From Streptomyces aurantiogriseus (lineage in GTDB: Bacteria; Actinomycetota; Actinomycetes; Streptomycetales; Streptomycetaceae): a stretch of DNA of 64,000 nucleotides. The stretch spans positions 23,602-87,601 of the forward strand of contig NZ_BMSX01000033.1 of the NCBI RefSeq assembly GCF_014649375.1. Direction: 5' to 3'. A program made the position numbers and the translations under genes. Below the pieces are notes generated by a model. The model searched no databases, was not told where the DNA came from, and saw only the letters and a list, made by a program, of their open reading frames with translations. Below, in pieces: positions 25,623-34,291 of this stretch (positions are counted from its first letter, which is position 1; every line of letters begins with the position of its first letter).

Positions 25623-26516
25623 ATGGCCGCCCTCACCGCCACCGCCCCCGCCCGTCCGCGCAAGCTGCTGGCCTCGCGCAAGACCCGGGTCGGGATCCTC
25701 TACGCCCTGCCGGTCGTCGTCTACCTGCTGGTGCTGTTCATCTACCCGATCTTCAGCACGCTGCTCCTCAGCCTGAAGAGCGCCGACGGATCGTTCACCC
25801 TGCACTGGTACGTCGAGGCGCTGACCGGGGTCAACCTCTCCGTCCTGATCACCACGCTGCGGATCTCCGCCGAGACGGCGCTGCTCAGCCTCGTCTTCGG
25901 GTTCCTCCTGGCCAACGCGATCTCCCGGCTCAAGCCCCTGTGGGCGGGCCTTGCCATGCTGGTCGTCGTCGTCCCGCACTTCATCAGCGCCCTGGTGCGC
26001 ACCTACGGCTGGATCATCATGCTCGGCGACAAGGGCCTGGTGAACGAGAGCCTGGCCGGCCTGTCGGCACCGGGGGCGCCGTACCAGCTGCTCTACAACG
26101 AGCTCGGCGTGGTCATCGGCACCACCTCGATGATGCTGCCCTACACCGTGCTGCTGCTGTACGGCGTGATGCGCGGCGTGGACCGGCGGCTGCTCGCCGC
26201 GGCGGCCAGCATGGGCGCGGGACGCGTGACCATCTTCCGCCGGGTCTACCTGCCACTGGTCGCCCCTGGCCTGGCCAGTGCCGGACTGCTCAGCTTCATC
26301 CTGTCGCTGGGCTACTACATCACCCCGGCCCTGATGGGCGGACCCAACCAGACGATGATCGCCACCCTCATCAACCAGCAGGTGACCAAGGACAACCAGT
26401 GGAACGGAGCGGCCGCCCAGGGAGTCATCCTGCTGCTGCTCACCCTCGCCGGACTGCTGCTGGTCAAGCTCGTCAGCTCCCTCGGCGCCAGCCGTAAGAA
26501 GAGGAGCGCGTCATGA
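25623..26516 (+). CDS. ABC transporter permease, PotB-like
   Basis: 297-residue inner-membrane permease with about six hydrophobic segments (first around residues 27-47, VGILYALPVVVYLLVLFI) and the EAA-type cytoplasmic loop AAAASMGAGRVTIFRRVYLPL that docks on the ATPase. It is coupled to the second permease by ATGA overlap. It forms the heterodimeric channel of the spermidine/putrescine-class importer encoded by this operon. Confidence 0.93.
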   Translation: MAALTATAPARPRKLLASRKTRVGILYALPVVVYLLVLFIYPIFSTLLLSLKSADGSFTLHWYVEALTGVNLSVLITTLRISAETALLSLVFGFLLANAISRLKPLWAGLAMLVVVVPHFISALVRTYGWIIMLGDKGLVNESLAGLSAPGAPYQLLYNELGVVIGTTSMMLPYTVLLLYGVMRGVDRRLLAAAASMGAGRVTIFRRVYLPLVAPGLASAGLLSFILSLGYYITPALMGGPNQTMIATLINQQVTKDNQWNGAAAQGVILLLLTLAGLLLVKLVSSLGASRKKRSAS

Positions 26517-27379
26517 TGGAGCTGCGCAAGACCCTCGCCGGACGGATCGCCCTGACCGCGGTCGCCACCGTGATCCTGCTGTTCCTGGCGCTGCCGATCG
26601 TCGTCATCGTCGTCACCTCCTTCAGCAGCAACGCCTTCGCGCAGTTCCCGCCGGAAGTGTGGACGCTGAACTGGTACAAGGCGCTGTTCGCCGACGGCAG
26701 CAAGTGGCCGGCCGCGCTGTCACTGAGCGCCCTGATCGCCGCCCTGAGCACCGTGTTCTCACTGATCATCGGTGTGACCGCGGCGACCGCCCTCACACGC
26801 AGCGAACTGCCGCTGCGCTCGGCGGTCTACGCCCTGGTCCTCGGACCGCTGGTCATCCCGCAGATCGTCACCGCGCTGGGCCTGTTCCTGCTCTTCGAGC
26901 CCGCCGCGATGCTGGGCAGCCCGCTCGCCATCGCCCTGGGACACACCGTGCTGGCCTCGCCGATCGCGGTGCTCATCCTGATCGCGACCCTGCGCGGCAT
27001 CGACGAACGCCTCGAGGACGCCGCCGCCAGCATGGGCGCCGGCCGTCTCACGATCGCCCGGCGGATCACCTTCCCCCTCGCCGCGCCCGGGATGATCGCG
27101 GCGGCGATCTTCTCCTTCATCACCAGCTTCGACGAGTTCTACATCTCCCAGTTCCTCTCCTCGGTCGACACCGTCACCCTGCCGGTGCGGGTCTACAACT
27201 CGCTGACCTTCGAGATCGACCCCAGCGTGACCGCGGTCAGCGCGATCCTCATCGCCTTCGCGATCCTCGCCCTCGGCCTGGTGGCCCTGGTGCGCTGGCT
27301 CGGCTCCGGACGGCAGAACTCCCTCCTGTCCGTCGAGACCGCGACAGGCGTCGCCACCCCCGGAGGCGATGCCATATGA
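26513..27379 (+). CDS. ABC transporter permease, PotC-like
   Basis: 288-residue permease. The first transmembrane segment is LTAVATVILLFLALPIVVIVV (two blocks around residues 13-33), the EAA loop DAAASMGAGRLTIARRITFPL, and further segments reach the C-terminus ILIAFAILALGLVALVRWL. It partners the PotB-like protein. Its stop overlaps the aminotransferase start (ATGA), so transport and catabolic enzymes are translated as one unit. Confidence 0.93.
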   Translation: MMELRKTLAGRIALTAVATVILLFLALPIVVIVVTSFSSNAFAQFPPEVWTLNWYKALFADGSKWPAALSLSALIAALSTVFSLIIGVTAATALTRSELPLRSAVYALVLGPLVIPQIVTALGLFLLFEPAAMLGSPLAIALGHTVLASPIAVLILIATLRGIDERLEDAAASMGAGRLTIARRITFPLAAPGMIAAAIFSFITSFDEFYISQFLSSVDTVTLPVRVYNSLTFEIDPSVTAVSAILIAFAILALGLVALVRWLGSGRQNSLLSVETATGVATPGGDAI

Positions 27380-28734
27380 CCACCGTCGCTCAGCGGCACC
27401 TGCTGCTGAACATGACCGCCAACGGTTCGCTCGGCCCCAAGGGCGAAGACCTCCTCGTCGTCCGGCGAGGGGAGGGCCCGTACGTCGACGACGCGGAGGG
27501 CAGACGCTACATCGACGGTCTGTCAGGGCTGTACTGCTGCCAGCTCGGCTACTCCTACGGTCCCGAATTCGCCGAGGCGGCGGAGAAGCAGCTGCGCGAG
27601 CTGTGCTACAGCCCGCTGTGGACCGGCTCCGCGCACCCGACGGCGATCGAACTCGCCGAGCGGCTGTCCCGGATCGCCCCCGTCGACATCGAGCACACCT
27701 TCTTCTCGAGCGGCGGCGCCGAAGCCGTCGAGACCGCCTGGAAGATCGCCCGCCGCTACCACGCGCTGCGCGGCGAGCCGGGCCGCACCAAGGCCATCTC
27801 CCGGCGCGGCGCCTACCACGGGCTGACCATCGGCACCCTGTCGCTCACCGACGACCCCGGCCTGACGGAGCCGTACGGCCCGCCGGCGATCGACACCCGG
27901 TTCGTGTCCAACACCAACCGCTTCGGTCTCGCACCGGAGTACGCGGACGACGGCCTGTACACGGCCCGGCTGCTCGCCGAGCTGGAGGACACGATCCTGG
28001 CCGAGGGCCCGGAGACCGTCGCCATGCTCATCGCCGAGCCGGTGCAGAACCGCGGCGGCTGCATCACCCCGCCCAAGGGCTACTGGCAGGGTCTGCGGGC
28101 GCTGGCCGACCGGTACGGCTTCCTGCTCGTCGCCGACGAGGTGATCACGGCCTTCGGCCGGGTCGGCGAGTGGTTCGGCGGCGACCGCTACGGCGCCCGC
28201 CCGGACATCGTCACCGTCGCCAAGGGCATCACCGCCGGATACGCCCCCATGGGGGCCACCCTGGTCGGCACCAAGGTCACCGAGGTCATCAACCGGCCCG
28301 GCGCGGTCCTCAACCACGGCTACACGTTCGCAGGGCACCCGCTGAGCGCGGCCATCGCCCTGCGCAACCTGGAGATCATGGAGCGGGACCGGATCCTGGA
28401 CAACGTCCGCGGACTCGAGGACCACCTCGCGAAACGCATGGCGTCCCTCACGGACCTGCCGATCGTCGGCGACGTCCGCGGCACCGGGTTCTTCTACTCC
28501 TGCGAACTCGCCGGCGACCTCGACGACGGCGGCTTCAGCGACTTGGCCCGCGCCGGCCTGATCGTCGACCTGATCCCCCGCCGGATGCGCGAGGCCGGCC
28601 TTCTCGCCCGCGTCTACAACCGGTCCGCGCCGCTGGTGCAGATCGCGCCCCCGCTGATCAGCGACCGCTTCCTCCTGGACCGTATCGCCGACATCCTCGC
28701 GGACATCCTCGCCGAGGCGTCCGCCCGCATCTGA
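27376..28734 (+). CDS. Class III aminotransferase, omega-amine/diamine type
   Basis: 452-residue PLP aminotransferase. The N-terminal substrate region is DGLSGLYCCQLGYSYGPE, the phosphate loop is FSSGGAEAVETAWKIARRYH, the cofactor Asp is in LLVADEVITAFGRVGEWFGG and the Schiff-base Lys in IVTVAKGITAGYAPMGA (about residue 284). The pattern resembles putrescine/taurine/beta-alanine-pyruvate aminotransferases (SpuC-like) more than acetylornithine enzymes. Between an importer and a deacylase/aldehyde dehydrogenase pair, it most likely converts a primary amine from the imported compound to an aldehyde. Confidence 0.9.
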   Translation: MTTVAQRHLLLNMTANGSLGPKGEDLLVVRRGEGPYVDDAEGRRYIDGLSGLYCCQLGYSYGPEFAEAAEKQLRELCYSPLWTGSAHPTAIELAERLSRIAPVDIEHTFFSSGGAEAVETAWKIARRYHALRGEPGRTKAISRRGAYHGLTIGTLSLTDDPGLTEPYGPPAIDTRFVSNTNRFGLAPEYADDGLYTARLLAELEDTILAEGPETVAMLIAEPVQNRGGCITPPKGYWQGLRALADRYGFLLVADEVITAFGRVGEWFGGDRYGARPDIVTVAKGITAGYAPMGATLVGTKVTEVINRPGAVLNHGYTFAGHPLSAAIALRNLEIMERDRILDNVRGLEDHLAKRMASLTDLPIVGDVRGTGFFYSCELAGDLDDGGFSDLARAGLIVDLIPRRMREAGLLARVYNRSAPLVQIAPPLISDRFLLDRIADILADILAEASARI

Positions 28735-28757
28735 TCCACTTGTTGGGAAGGAACGAC

Positions 28758-29711
28758 ATGTACTCCATCGATTCGCTGACCGTCGCCCCGGGCGAGCGCG
28801 CCCAGGGCCTGATCCCGGTCGGCACCAGCAGCTACGGAGTGGAGCTCGGCATTCCGCTGATCGTCGTCAACGGCGCGCAGGACGGCCCCGTCCTGTGTGT
28901 GGACGCGGGCGTGCACGGCGACGAGTACGACGGCCAGGAGGCCGTCCGCCGTGTCCTCGCCGAGATCGACCCGGCCACCCTGCGCGGCACCGTCGTCGGC
29001 ATCCCCTGCCTGAACACCCCGGCCTTCGAGGCGGCGGCCCGCACCAGCGGCCTCGACCACCTCAACCTCAACCGCATCTTCCCGGGCGACGCGGAGGGCT
29101 CGTACTCCCAGCGCCTGGCCGCCACCTTCGTCGAGAAGGTCGTCCCCGCCGTCGACGCCGTGGTCGACCTGCACACCGGCGGCGCCTACGGCGAGATCGC
29201 CCCGCTCGTCATCCTCCAGGGCGGCTACGAGGAGCTGGCGACGGACCTGGCCCTCGCCGCCGGGCACGAGCTGGTCTGGAAGGGCGGCAAGTGGGGCGGC
29301 ACGGTCCGCCACCCCGCCCTCGCGGCCGGCAAGCCCGCCATCACCATCGAGGTCGGCGGCGGCACCTACCGCGAGGCCAACGTCGAGACGCACATGAACT
29401 CGATCCGCAACGTCCTGCGCCAGTTCCGCATGATCGACGGCGAGGTGCAGCTGCGGGACACCTACACGACCGTCTCCGGCACCTTCGCCCGCTCCGCCGC
29501 CGGCGGCTTCTTCGTCGGGCACGCCGAGCCGGGGGAGACCTGCAAGGAAGGCGACCTGATCGCCACCATCTCCGACCACTACGGCAACACGCTGGAGGAG
29601 GTCCGCGCCCCGCAGGAGGGCATCGTGCTGTGGGTGCGCCGGATTCGTACGGTCCGCCCCGGCGACGAGGTCGTCATCTTCGGTGAGGTGCAGGGGGAGA
29701 TCCGGCCGTGA
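28758..29711 (+). CDS. Succinylglutamate desuccinylase/aspartoacylase-family deacylase (second copy)
   Basis: 317-residue zinc deacylase, same superfamily as 22254-23321 but clearly divergent. Zinc ligands are in AGVHGDEYDGQEA (His, Glu) and DLHTGGAYGEI (His); the Arg loop is LNLNRIFPGDAEGSYSQ. The C-terminal beta domain ends EGIVLWVRRIRTVRPGDEVV. GGGAAGGAA precedes ATG 28758. Its GTGA overlap with the aldehyde dehydrogenase gene suggests linked steps. DoeB, which deacetylates N-alpha-acetyl-diaminobutyrate in ectoine breakdown, is the nearest well-known relative, but no ectoine hydrolase gene is present here. Confidence 0.87.
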   Translation: MYSIDSLTVAPGERAQGLIPVGTSSYGVELGIPLIVVNGAQDGPVLCVDAGVHGDEYDGQEAVRRVLAEIDPATLRGTVVGIPCLNTPAFEAAARTSGLDHLNLNRIFPGDAEGSYSQRLAATFVEKVVPAVDAVVDLHTGGAYGEIAPLVILQGGYEELATDLALAAGHELVWKGGKWGGTVRHPALAAGKPAITIEVGGGTYREANVETHMNSIRNVLRQFRMIDGEVQLRDTYTTVSGTFARSAAGGFFVGHAEPGETCKEGDLIATISDHYGNTLEEVRAPQEGIVLWVRRIRTVRPGDEVVIFGEVQGEIRP

Positions 29712-31165
29712 GCGCCGAACTTCAGTTGACCGAGCTGCTGATCGACGGCAAGCACAGACCGGCTGCCGACGGACGCTCCTTCACCGTCCTGGACCCGTCC
29801 GACGGGACGGCCATCGCCCGGGTGGCGCTGGCCGGCACGGCGGACGTGGACCAGGCGGTGGCCGCGGCGAGGGCGGCCCTCACCGCCCCCGAGTGGGCCC
29901 GGATGCGTGCCGCCGACCGGGGCCGGATCCTGTACCGGATCGCCGAGGCCATCCGCTACCAGGGTGAACGGCTGGCCCGCCTGGAGAGCCAGGACGTCGG
30001 CAAGCCGCTCCGCCAGGCCAAGGCCGATGTCGAAGCGGCGGCCCGCTACTTCGAGTTCTACGCGGGCGCCGCCGACAAGCTCGGCGGCACGACGATCCCT
30101 CTCGGGCCCGGCCTGATCGACTACACGGTCCGTGAGCCGATCGGTGTCTCCGGCCAGATCATCCCGTTCAACTACCCGCTGCAGAACACCGCGCGGGGCT
30201 CGGCTCCGGCACTCGCGGCAGGTTGCACGGTGGTGCTCAAGCCGTCGCCGGAGGCGCCGCTCACCCCGCTGGAGATCGGCAGGATCGCCCTCGAGTGCGG
30301 TCTTCCGCCGGGCGTGCTGAACGTGGTCCCGGGTGACGGCGAGACCGGCGCGGCCCTCGCCGGCCACCCGGACATCAACCAGGTCACCTTCACCGGGTCG
30401 GTGCCGACCGGTATCAAGGTCGCCCAGGCGTCCGCCGCCAACGTGGTGCCGTCGGTCACCGAGCTGGGCGGCAAGTCGCCGGTCGTCGTCTTCGCCGACG
30501 CCGACTTCGACCTGGCGCTGACCGCCATCGCGGCCTCGGCCTTCGGCAACGCGGGCCAGACCTGCTCGGCCGGCACCCGGCTGCTGCTCCAGCGCGGCGC
30601 CGAGGAGTTCCTCGACAAGCTGGTCTCACACGCCGCCTCACTGCGCGTCGGCCCGGGGCTCACCGACCCGGACATCGGCCCGCTGGTCGCCGCCCGGCAG
30701 CGCGACCGGGTGCTGAGCTACGTGGACCTGGCCCGACAGGAGGGCGCGACGGTCCGCGTCGGCGGCGCCCCGTCCGACCCGGCCCTGGCCGACGGCTACT
30801 ACGTCGAGCCGACCGTCCTCACCGGCCTCACCAACGACGCCCGGTGCGCCCGCGAGGAGATCTTCGGCCCCGTCGTCACCGTCATCGAGTTCGACGAAAC
30901 CGAAGAGGCCCTGGACATCGCCAACGACAGCCCGTACGGCCTGGCTTCCTACGTCTGGACCCGCGACATCGACAAGGCGATGCGGCTGGCCGAGGGCATC
31001 CGGGCCGGTCAGGTCTACGTCAACGCCACCGGTGTCGGCACCGGCGTCGAGCTCCCCTTCGGCGGCTACAAGCACAGCGGCTGGGGCCGGGAGAAGGGCC
31101 TGGCAGGCCTGGACAGCTATGTGCAGACCAAGAACGTCTGCATCGGGTTCGGGAACCGGTCATGA
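29708..31165 (+). CDS. Aldehyde dehydrogenase (betaine/aminoaldehyde-like)
   Basis: 485-residue NAD(P)-dependent aldehyde dehydrogenase. Visible are IIPFNYPLQNTARGSAPALA, the nucleotide segment FTGSVPTGIKVAQ, the general base in VTELGGKSPVVVFADADF and the nucleophile Cys in GNAGQTCSAGTRLLLQ. The N-PFN-PLQ pattern and the C-terminal YVNATGVGTGVELPFGGYKHSG recall betaine-aldehyde and aminoaldehyde dehydrogenases. GTG start; overlaps both neighbours. It probably oxidises the aldehyde made by the aminotransferase or an amine oxidase. Confidence 0.92.
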   Translation: MSAELQLTELLIDGKHRPAADGRSFTVLDPSDGTAIARVALAGTADVDQAVAAARAALTAPEWARMRAADRGRILYRIAEAIRYQGERLARLESQDVGKPLRQAKADVEAAARYFEFYAGAADKLGGTTIPLGPGLIDYTVREPIGVSGQIIPFNYPLQNTARGSAPALAAGCTVVLKPSPEAPLTPLEIGRIALECGLPPGVLNVVPGDGETGAALAGHPDINQVTFTGSVPTGIKVAQASAANVVPSVTELGGKSPVVVFADADFDLALTAIAASAFGNAGQTCSAGTRLLLQRGAEEFLDKLVSHAASLRVGPGLTDPDIGPLVAARQRDRVLSYVDLARQEGATVRVGGAPSDPALADGYYVEPTVLTGLTNDARCAREEIFGPVVTVIEFDETEEALDIANDSPYGLASYVWTRDIDKAMRLAEGIRAGQVYVNATGVGTGVELPFGGYKHSGWGREKGLAGLDSYVQTKNVCIGFGNRS

Positions 31166-32100
31166 GGTACCGCACCCTGGGCGAGCGTGGTCCGGCCGTC
31201 TCCGCGGTCGGCGTCGGTGGCAACAACTTCGGCTCCCGCCTCGACGAGGACGGCACGAAGGCCGTCGTCCACGCGGCCCTCGACGCAGGGATCACCCTGT
31301 TCGACACGGCCGACATGTACGGCGGGTTCGGCGAGAGCGGCAGCGGGCGCGGCGACGGCGAACGGCTCTTGGGTGCCGCTCTCAAGGGGCACCGGGACGA
31401 CGTCGTCCTGGCCACCAAGTTCGGTATGGAGATGGGCCCGGACGCGGACCAGTACGGCCGACGCGGCGCCCGCCCCTACATCCGGTACGCCGTCGAGGCG
31501 TCCCTGCGCCGGCTCGGCACCGACCGGATCGACCTGTACCAGTACCACGAGCCGGACGGCGTCACCCCGCTGGAGGAGACGGTGGCCGCGCTTCAGGAGC
31601 TGGTGGACGAGGGCAAGATCGGTTTCATCGGCTGCTCCAACCTGCCGGCCGAGCACCTCACCGACGCCTTCGTGTCCACCCAGGCCCGCTACCACCTGCT
31701 CGACCGCGGCGTGGAGCAGGACCTGATCCCGGCCTGTCTGCGCCACGGCGTCGGCCTGCTGCCGTACTACCCGCTGGCGAACGGCCTGCTCAGCGGCAAG
31801 TACCGGCGCGGAGAGCAGCCGCCGCCCGGCAGCCGTCTGTCCTGGCGGCAGGGCTGGCTCACCGACGAGGCCCTGGACCGCGTCGAGGCGCTCACCGCGT
31901 ACGGCGCCGAACGCGGCCTGACCCTCCTCCAGGTGGCGGTGGGCGGACTCGCCGCCCTGCCCGCCGTCGGCTCCGTCATCTGCGGCGCCATGACCCCCGA
32001 ACAGGTCACCGCCAACGCGGCGGCGGCCGACTGGGTCCCCGACGCGGCCGACCTGGCCGCCCTGGACGCGATCGTCACCCCCGGCGAACGCGTCGTCTGA
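31162..32100 (+). CDS. Aldo/keto reductase
   Basis: 312-residue TIM-barrel oxidoreductase, normally NADPH-dependent. The catalytic tetrad is visible: Asp48 and Tyr53 in LFDTADMYGG, Lys86 in LATKFG, His129 in LYQYHEPDG. The C-terminal cofactor region is VGSVICGAMTPEQV. ATG 31162 overlaps the aldehyde dehydrogenase stop. It probably reduces or oxidises an aldehyde/alcohol intermediate; the direction cannot be told. Confidence 0.9.
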   Translation: MRYRTLGERGPAVSAVGVGGNNFGSRLDEDGTKAVVHAALDAGITLFDTADMYGGFGESGSGRGDGERLLGAALKGHRDDVVLATKFGMEMGPDADQYGRRGARPYIRYAVEASLRRLGTDRIDLYQYHEPDGVTPLEETVAALQELVDEGKIGFIGCSNLPAEHLTDAFVSTQARYHLLDRGVEQDLIPACLRHGVGLLPYYPLANGLLSGKYRRGEQPPPGSRLSWRQGWLTDEALDRVEALTAYGAERGLTLLQVAVGGLAALPAVGSVICGAMTPEQVTANAAAADWVPDAADLAALDAIVTPGERVV

Positions 32101-32146
32101 AGTCCCCCACTCCCTCTGGAAAACCGCGAGATAGAGGCTGAACACC

Positions 32147-32818
32147 ATGCGAGAGATCGTCACCTTCGACGCCTATGGAACCCTGGTCGACTTCCAGCTC
32201 GGCCCCACCACCCTGAAGATACTTTCCGACTCCGGCCGGCTGGACCTGGACAACCTGGACGTCGACGAGTTCCTCGACGACTTCCGCGTCATGCGCTTCC
32301 AGGCCGTCCTGGAGGCCTACCGCCCCTACCACGAGATCCTGCCCTCCAGCCTGAAGAACGCCATGCGCCTGCACGGCCTGGAGTACCGCGACTCCGACGG
32401 CGAGGCCCTCGTGGACGCCGTCCCCACCTTCGGCCCCTTCCCGGAGGTGCCGGAGGCCCTGCGCGCGCTGAAGACCAAGTACGAGATCGCCATCATCTCC
32501 AACACCGACGACAACCTGATCGCGCGGAACGTCGAGAACATCGGCGTCGAGTTCGACTACGTCATCACCGCCCAGCAGGCCGGCGCCTACAAGCCGGACC
32601 GGCAGACCTTCAAGCACGCCTTCCGGACCATGGGCGTCGAGCCGTCCCAGGTCATCCACACCGCGCAGGGCTGGGAGTACGACCACATTCCGACCCGCGA
32701 CCTCGGCCTGAAGCGCCGCGTGTGGATCAACCGCTACGGCCGCCCGGGCAGCGCCGACTACCAGCCGTACGACGAGCTGCCCGACCTGTCGGGCCTGCCG
32801 AAGCTGCTCGGCTGCTGA
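32147..32818 (+). CDS. Haloacid dehalogenase type II-like HAD hydrolase
   Basis: 223-residue HAD-superfamily protein. The nucleophile Asp8 is in VTFDAYGTLVD, motif II Ser/Thr in IAIISNTDDN, motif III Lys in GAYKPDRQTF, and the downstream acidic motif is VIHTAQGWEYDH. The pattern resembles L-2-haloacid dehalogenases, but in place of the usual VAAHxxD motif it has TAQGWEYD, so dehalogenation is uncertain. It may hydrolyse a phosphate or another activated ester in the pathway. It lies 46 nt after the aldo/keto reductase in the same operon. Confidence 0.85.
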   Translation: MREIVTFDAYGTLVDFQLGPTTLKILSDSGRLDLDNLDVDEFLDDFRVMRFQAVLEAYRPYHEILPSSLKNAMRLHGLEYRDSDGEALVDAVPTFGPFPEVPEALRALKTKYEIAIISNTDDNLIARNVENIGVEFDYVITAQQAGAYKPDRQTFKHAFRTMGVEPSQVIHTAQGWEYDHIPTRDLGLKRRVWINRYGRPGSADYQPYDELPDLSGLPKLLGC

Positions 32819-32866
32819 CCGACGGCGCAACGGCGAAACAGACCGAGAACACAGAGGACGCACGCC

Positions 32867-34150
32867 ATGAAGCAGATCCCCTACTGGCTGGACACAGCCC
32901 CCGCCCTGCCCGACCGTTCCGGAAAGGACCTGCCCGACGAGGCGGACGTGGTGGTGATCGGCGGCGGTCTCACCGGCCTGTCCACCGCCTATCACGCCGC
33001 CCGCAAGGGCGCCCGGACCGTCCTCGTCGAGAAGGACAAGGTGGGCTCGGGCGCCTCCGGGCGCAACGGCAGCATGTGCACCCAGGGCATCACCATCAGC
33101 CCCGCCGAGGCGCGCAAGCGCTACGGGCAGGAGCGGGCCCGTGAGCTGTACGACGCCTTCCGCGAGGCGGTCGACGTCGTCGAGGAGCTCACCCACACCG
33201 AGAACATCGACTGCGACTTCAACCGCTCGGGGCGCCTCGGCGCCGTCTGCAAGCCCGGGCACTTCGAGGGCCTGCGGGCCAAGCAGCGCGACCTGGCCGA
33301 GAACTTCGGCCACGAGACGGTCGTCCTGAGCAAGAGCGAGCTGCGGGCCGAGCTCGGCACGGACTACTACCACGGCGCCCTGCTCGACCCGCTCAGCGCG
33401 GGCCTGCACGTGGGCAAGTTCGTCGGCGGCCTCGCGGACGCCGCCGAGCGTGCCGGCGCCGATATCCACGAGCGCAACGCCGCCACCGGCCTCACCCGCC
33501 TCCCTGGCGGCGGCTTCCTGGTGGAGACCCTGCACGGCACCATCCGTGCCAAGCAGGTCATGGCGGCGACGGACGCCTACACCGACAAGTCGATGCCGTG
33601 GTTCCGGAAGCGGCTGATCAACGTCGGCAGCTTCATCATCGTCACCGAGCCGCTGGGGGAGGCGCGCGCCAAGGAGCTCATCCCGAACGGCCGCCTGCTG
33701 GTCGCCCACAAGAATGTCGGCCACTACGTCCGCCTCACGCCGGACAACCGCCTCGCCTTCGGCGGCCGGGCCCGCTTCGCCCCCTCCAACCCGGCCTCCG
33801 ACATCAAGAGCGGTGACATCCTCAAGCGGGAGATGACCGAGATCTTCCCGCAGCTGGCGGGGGTGCGCATCGACTACGTGTGGGGCGGCATGGTCGGTTT
33901 CTCCTGGGACCGCATTCCGCACGCGGGCGAGGTGAACGGCCTCTACTACTCCATGGGCTACTGCGGCCACGGCGTCCAGATGGCCACCTACATGGGCCGC
34001 GCGGTCGCCGAGATGATGGACGGCAAGCCGGAGGCCAACCCGCTGCGCGGCTTCGGCTTCCCCAAGGTTCCCGTCCCCTTCTACAACGGCACCGCCTGGT
34101 TCCTGCCGTTCGGCGGCGCCTACTACAAGGCGAAGGACAAGCTGCTCTGA
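32867..34150 (+). CDS. FAD-binding oxidoreductase, PuuB/DadA-like
   Basis: 427-residue DAO-family flavoprotein. The N-terminal VVVIGGGLTGLSTAYHAA and VGSGASGRNGSMCTQG are the fingerprint of gamma-glutamylputrescine oxidase-like enzymes; the C-terminal block is VWGGMVGFSWDRIPHAGEVNG and YCGHGVQMATYMG. It would oxidise a secondary or primary amine to an imine/aldehyde. It is the second amine oxidase of the operon, so the pathway probably has two C-N cleavage steps besides transamination. A strong stem-loop follows its stop (34166-34216). Confidence 0.88.
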   Translation: MKQIPYWLDTAPALPDRSGKDLPDEADVVVIGGGLTGLSTAYHAARKGARTVLVEKDKVGSGASGRNGSMCTQGITISPAEARKRYGQERARELYDAFREAVDVVEELTHTENIDCDFNRSGRLGAVCKPGHFEGLRAKQRDLAENFGHETVVLSKSELRAELGTDYYHGALLDPLSAGLHVGKFVGGLADAAERAGADIHERNAATGLTRLPGGGFLVETLHGTIRAKQVMAATDAYTDKSMPWFRKRLINVGSFIIVTEPLGEARAKELIPNGRLLVAHKNVGHYVRLTPDNRLAFGGRARFAPSNPASDIKSGDILKREMTEIFPQLAGVRIDYVWGGMVGFSWDRIPHAGEVNGLYYSMGYCGHGVQMATYMGRAVAEMMDGKPEANPLRGFGFPKVPVPFYNGTAWFLPFGGAYYKAKDKLL

Positions 34151-34165
34151 GCCGACGCCGAAGGT

Positions 34166-34216
34166 GACACTGCGGGGACTTTCCGCGAAGCGGTCGTGGG
34201 AAGTCCCCGCGGTGTC
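34166..34216 (+). terminator. Long stem-loop between oxidoreductase and aspartase-like gene
   Basis: Arms of 19 nt (34166-34184 and 34198-34216) pair at 17 positions around a 13-nt loop; the core is GCGGGGACTT against AAGTCCCCGC. No T-tract follows, as is common in Streptomyces terminators. It may end most transcripts or attenuate read-through into the aspartase-like gene at 34292. Confidence 0.55.
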
Positions 34217-34291
34217 GGATCGCGCCACTCCGTTGCCGCGCCCCTCGTACATCCCAGCCCCAACCCGCTCCGAGAGAAGGCCCGCACCGCC

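Noticed and set aside
32147..32818. Confident call of a 2-haloacid dehalogenase
   Set aside because: The HAD fold and nucleophile are clear, but the motif expected near residue 170 (VAAHxxD-like) is replaced, so dehalogenase activity is not supported.
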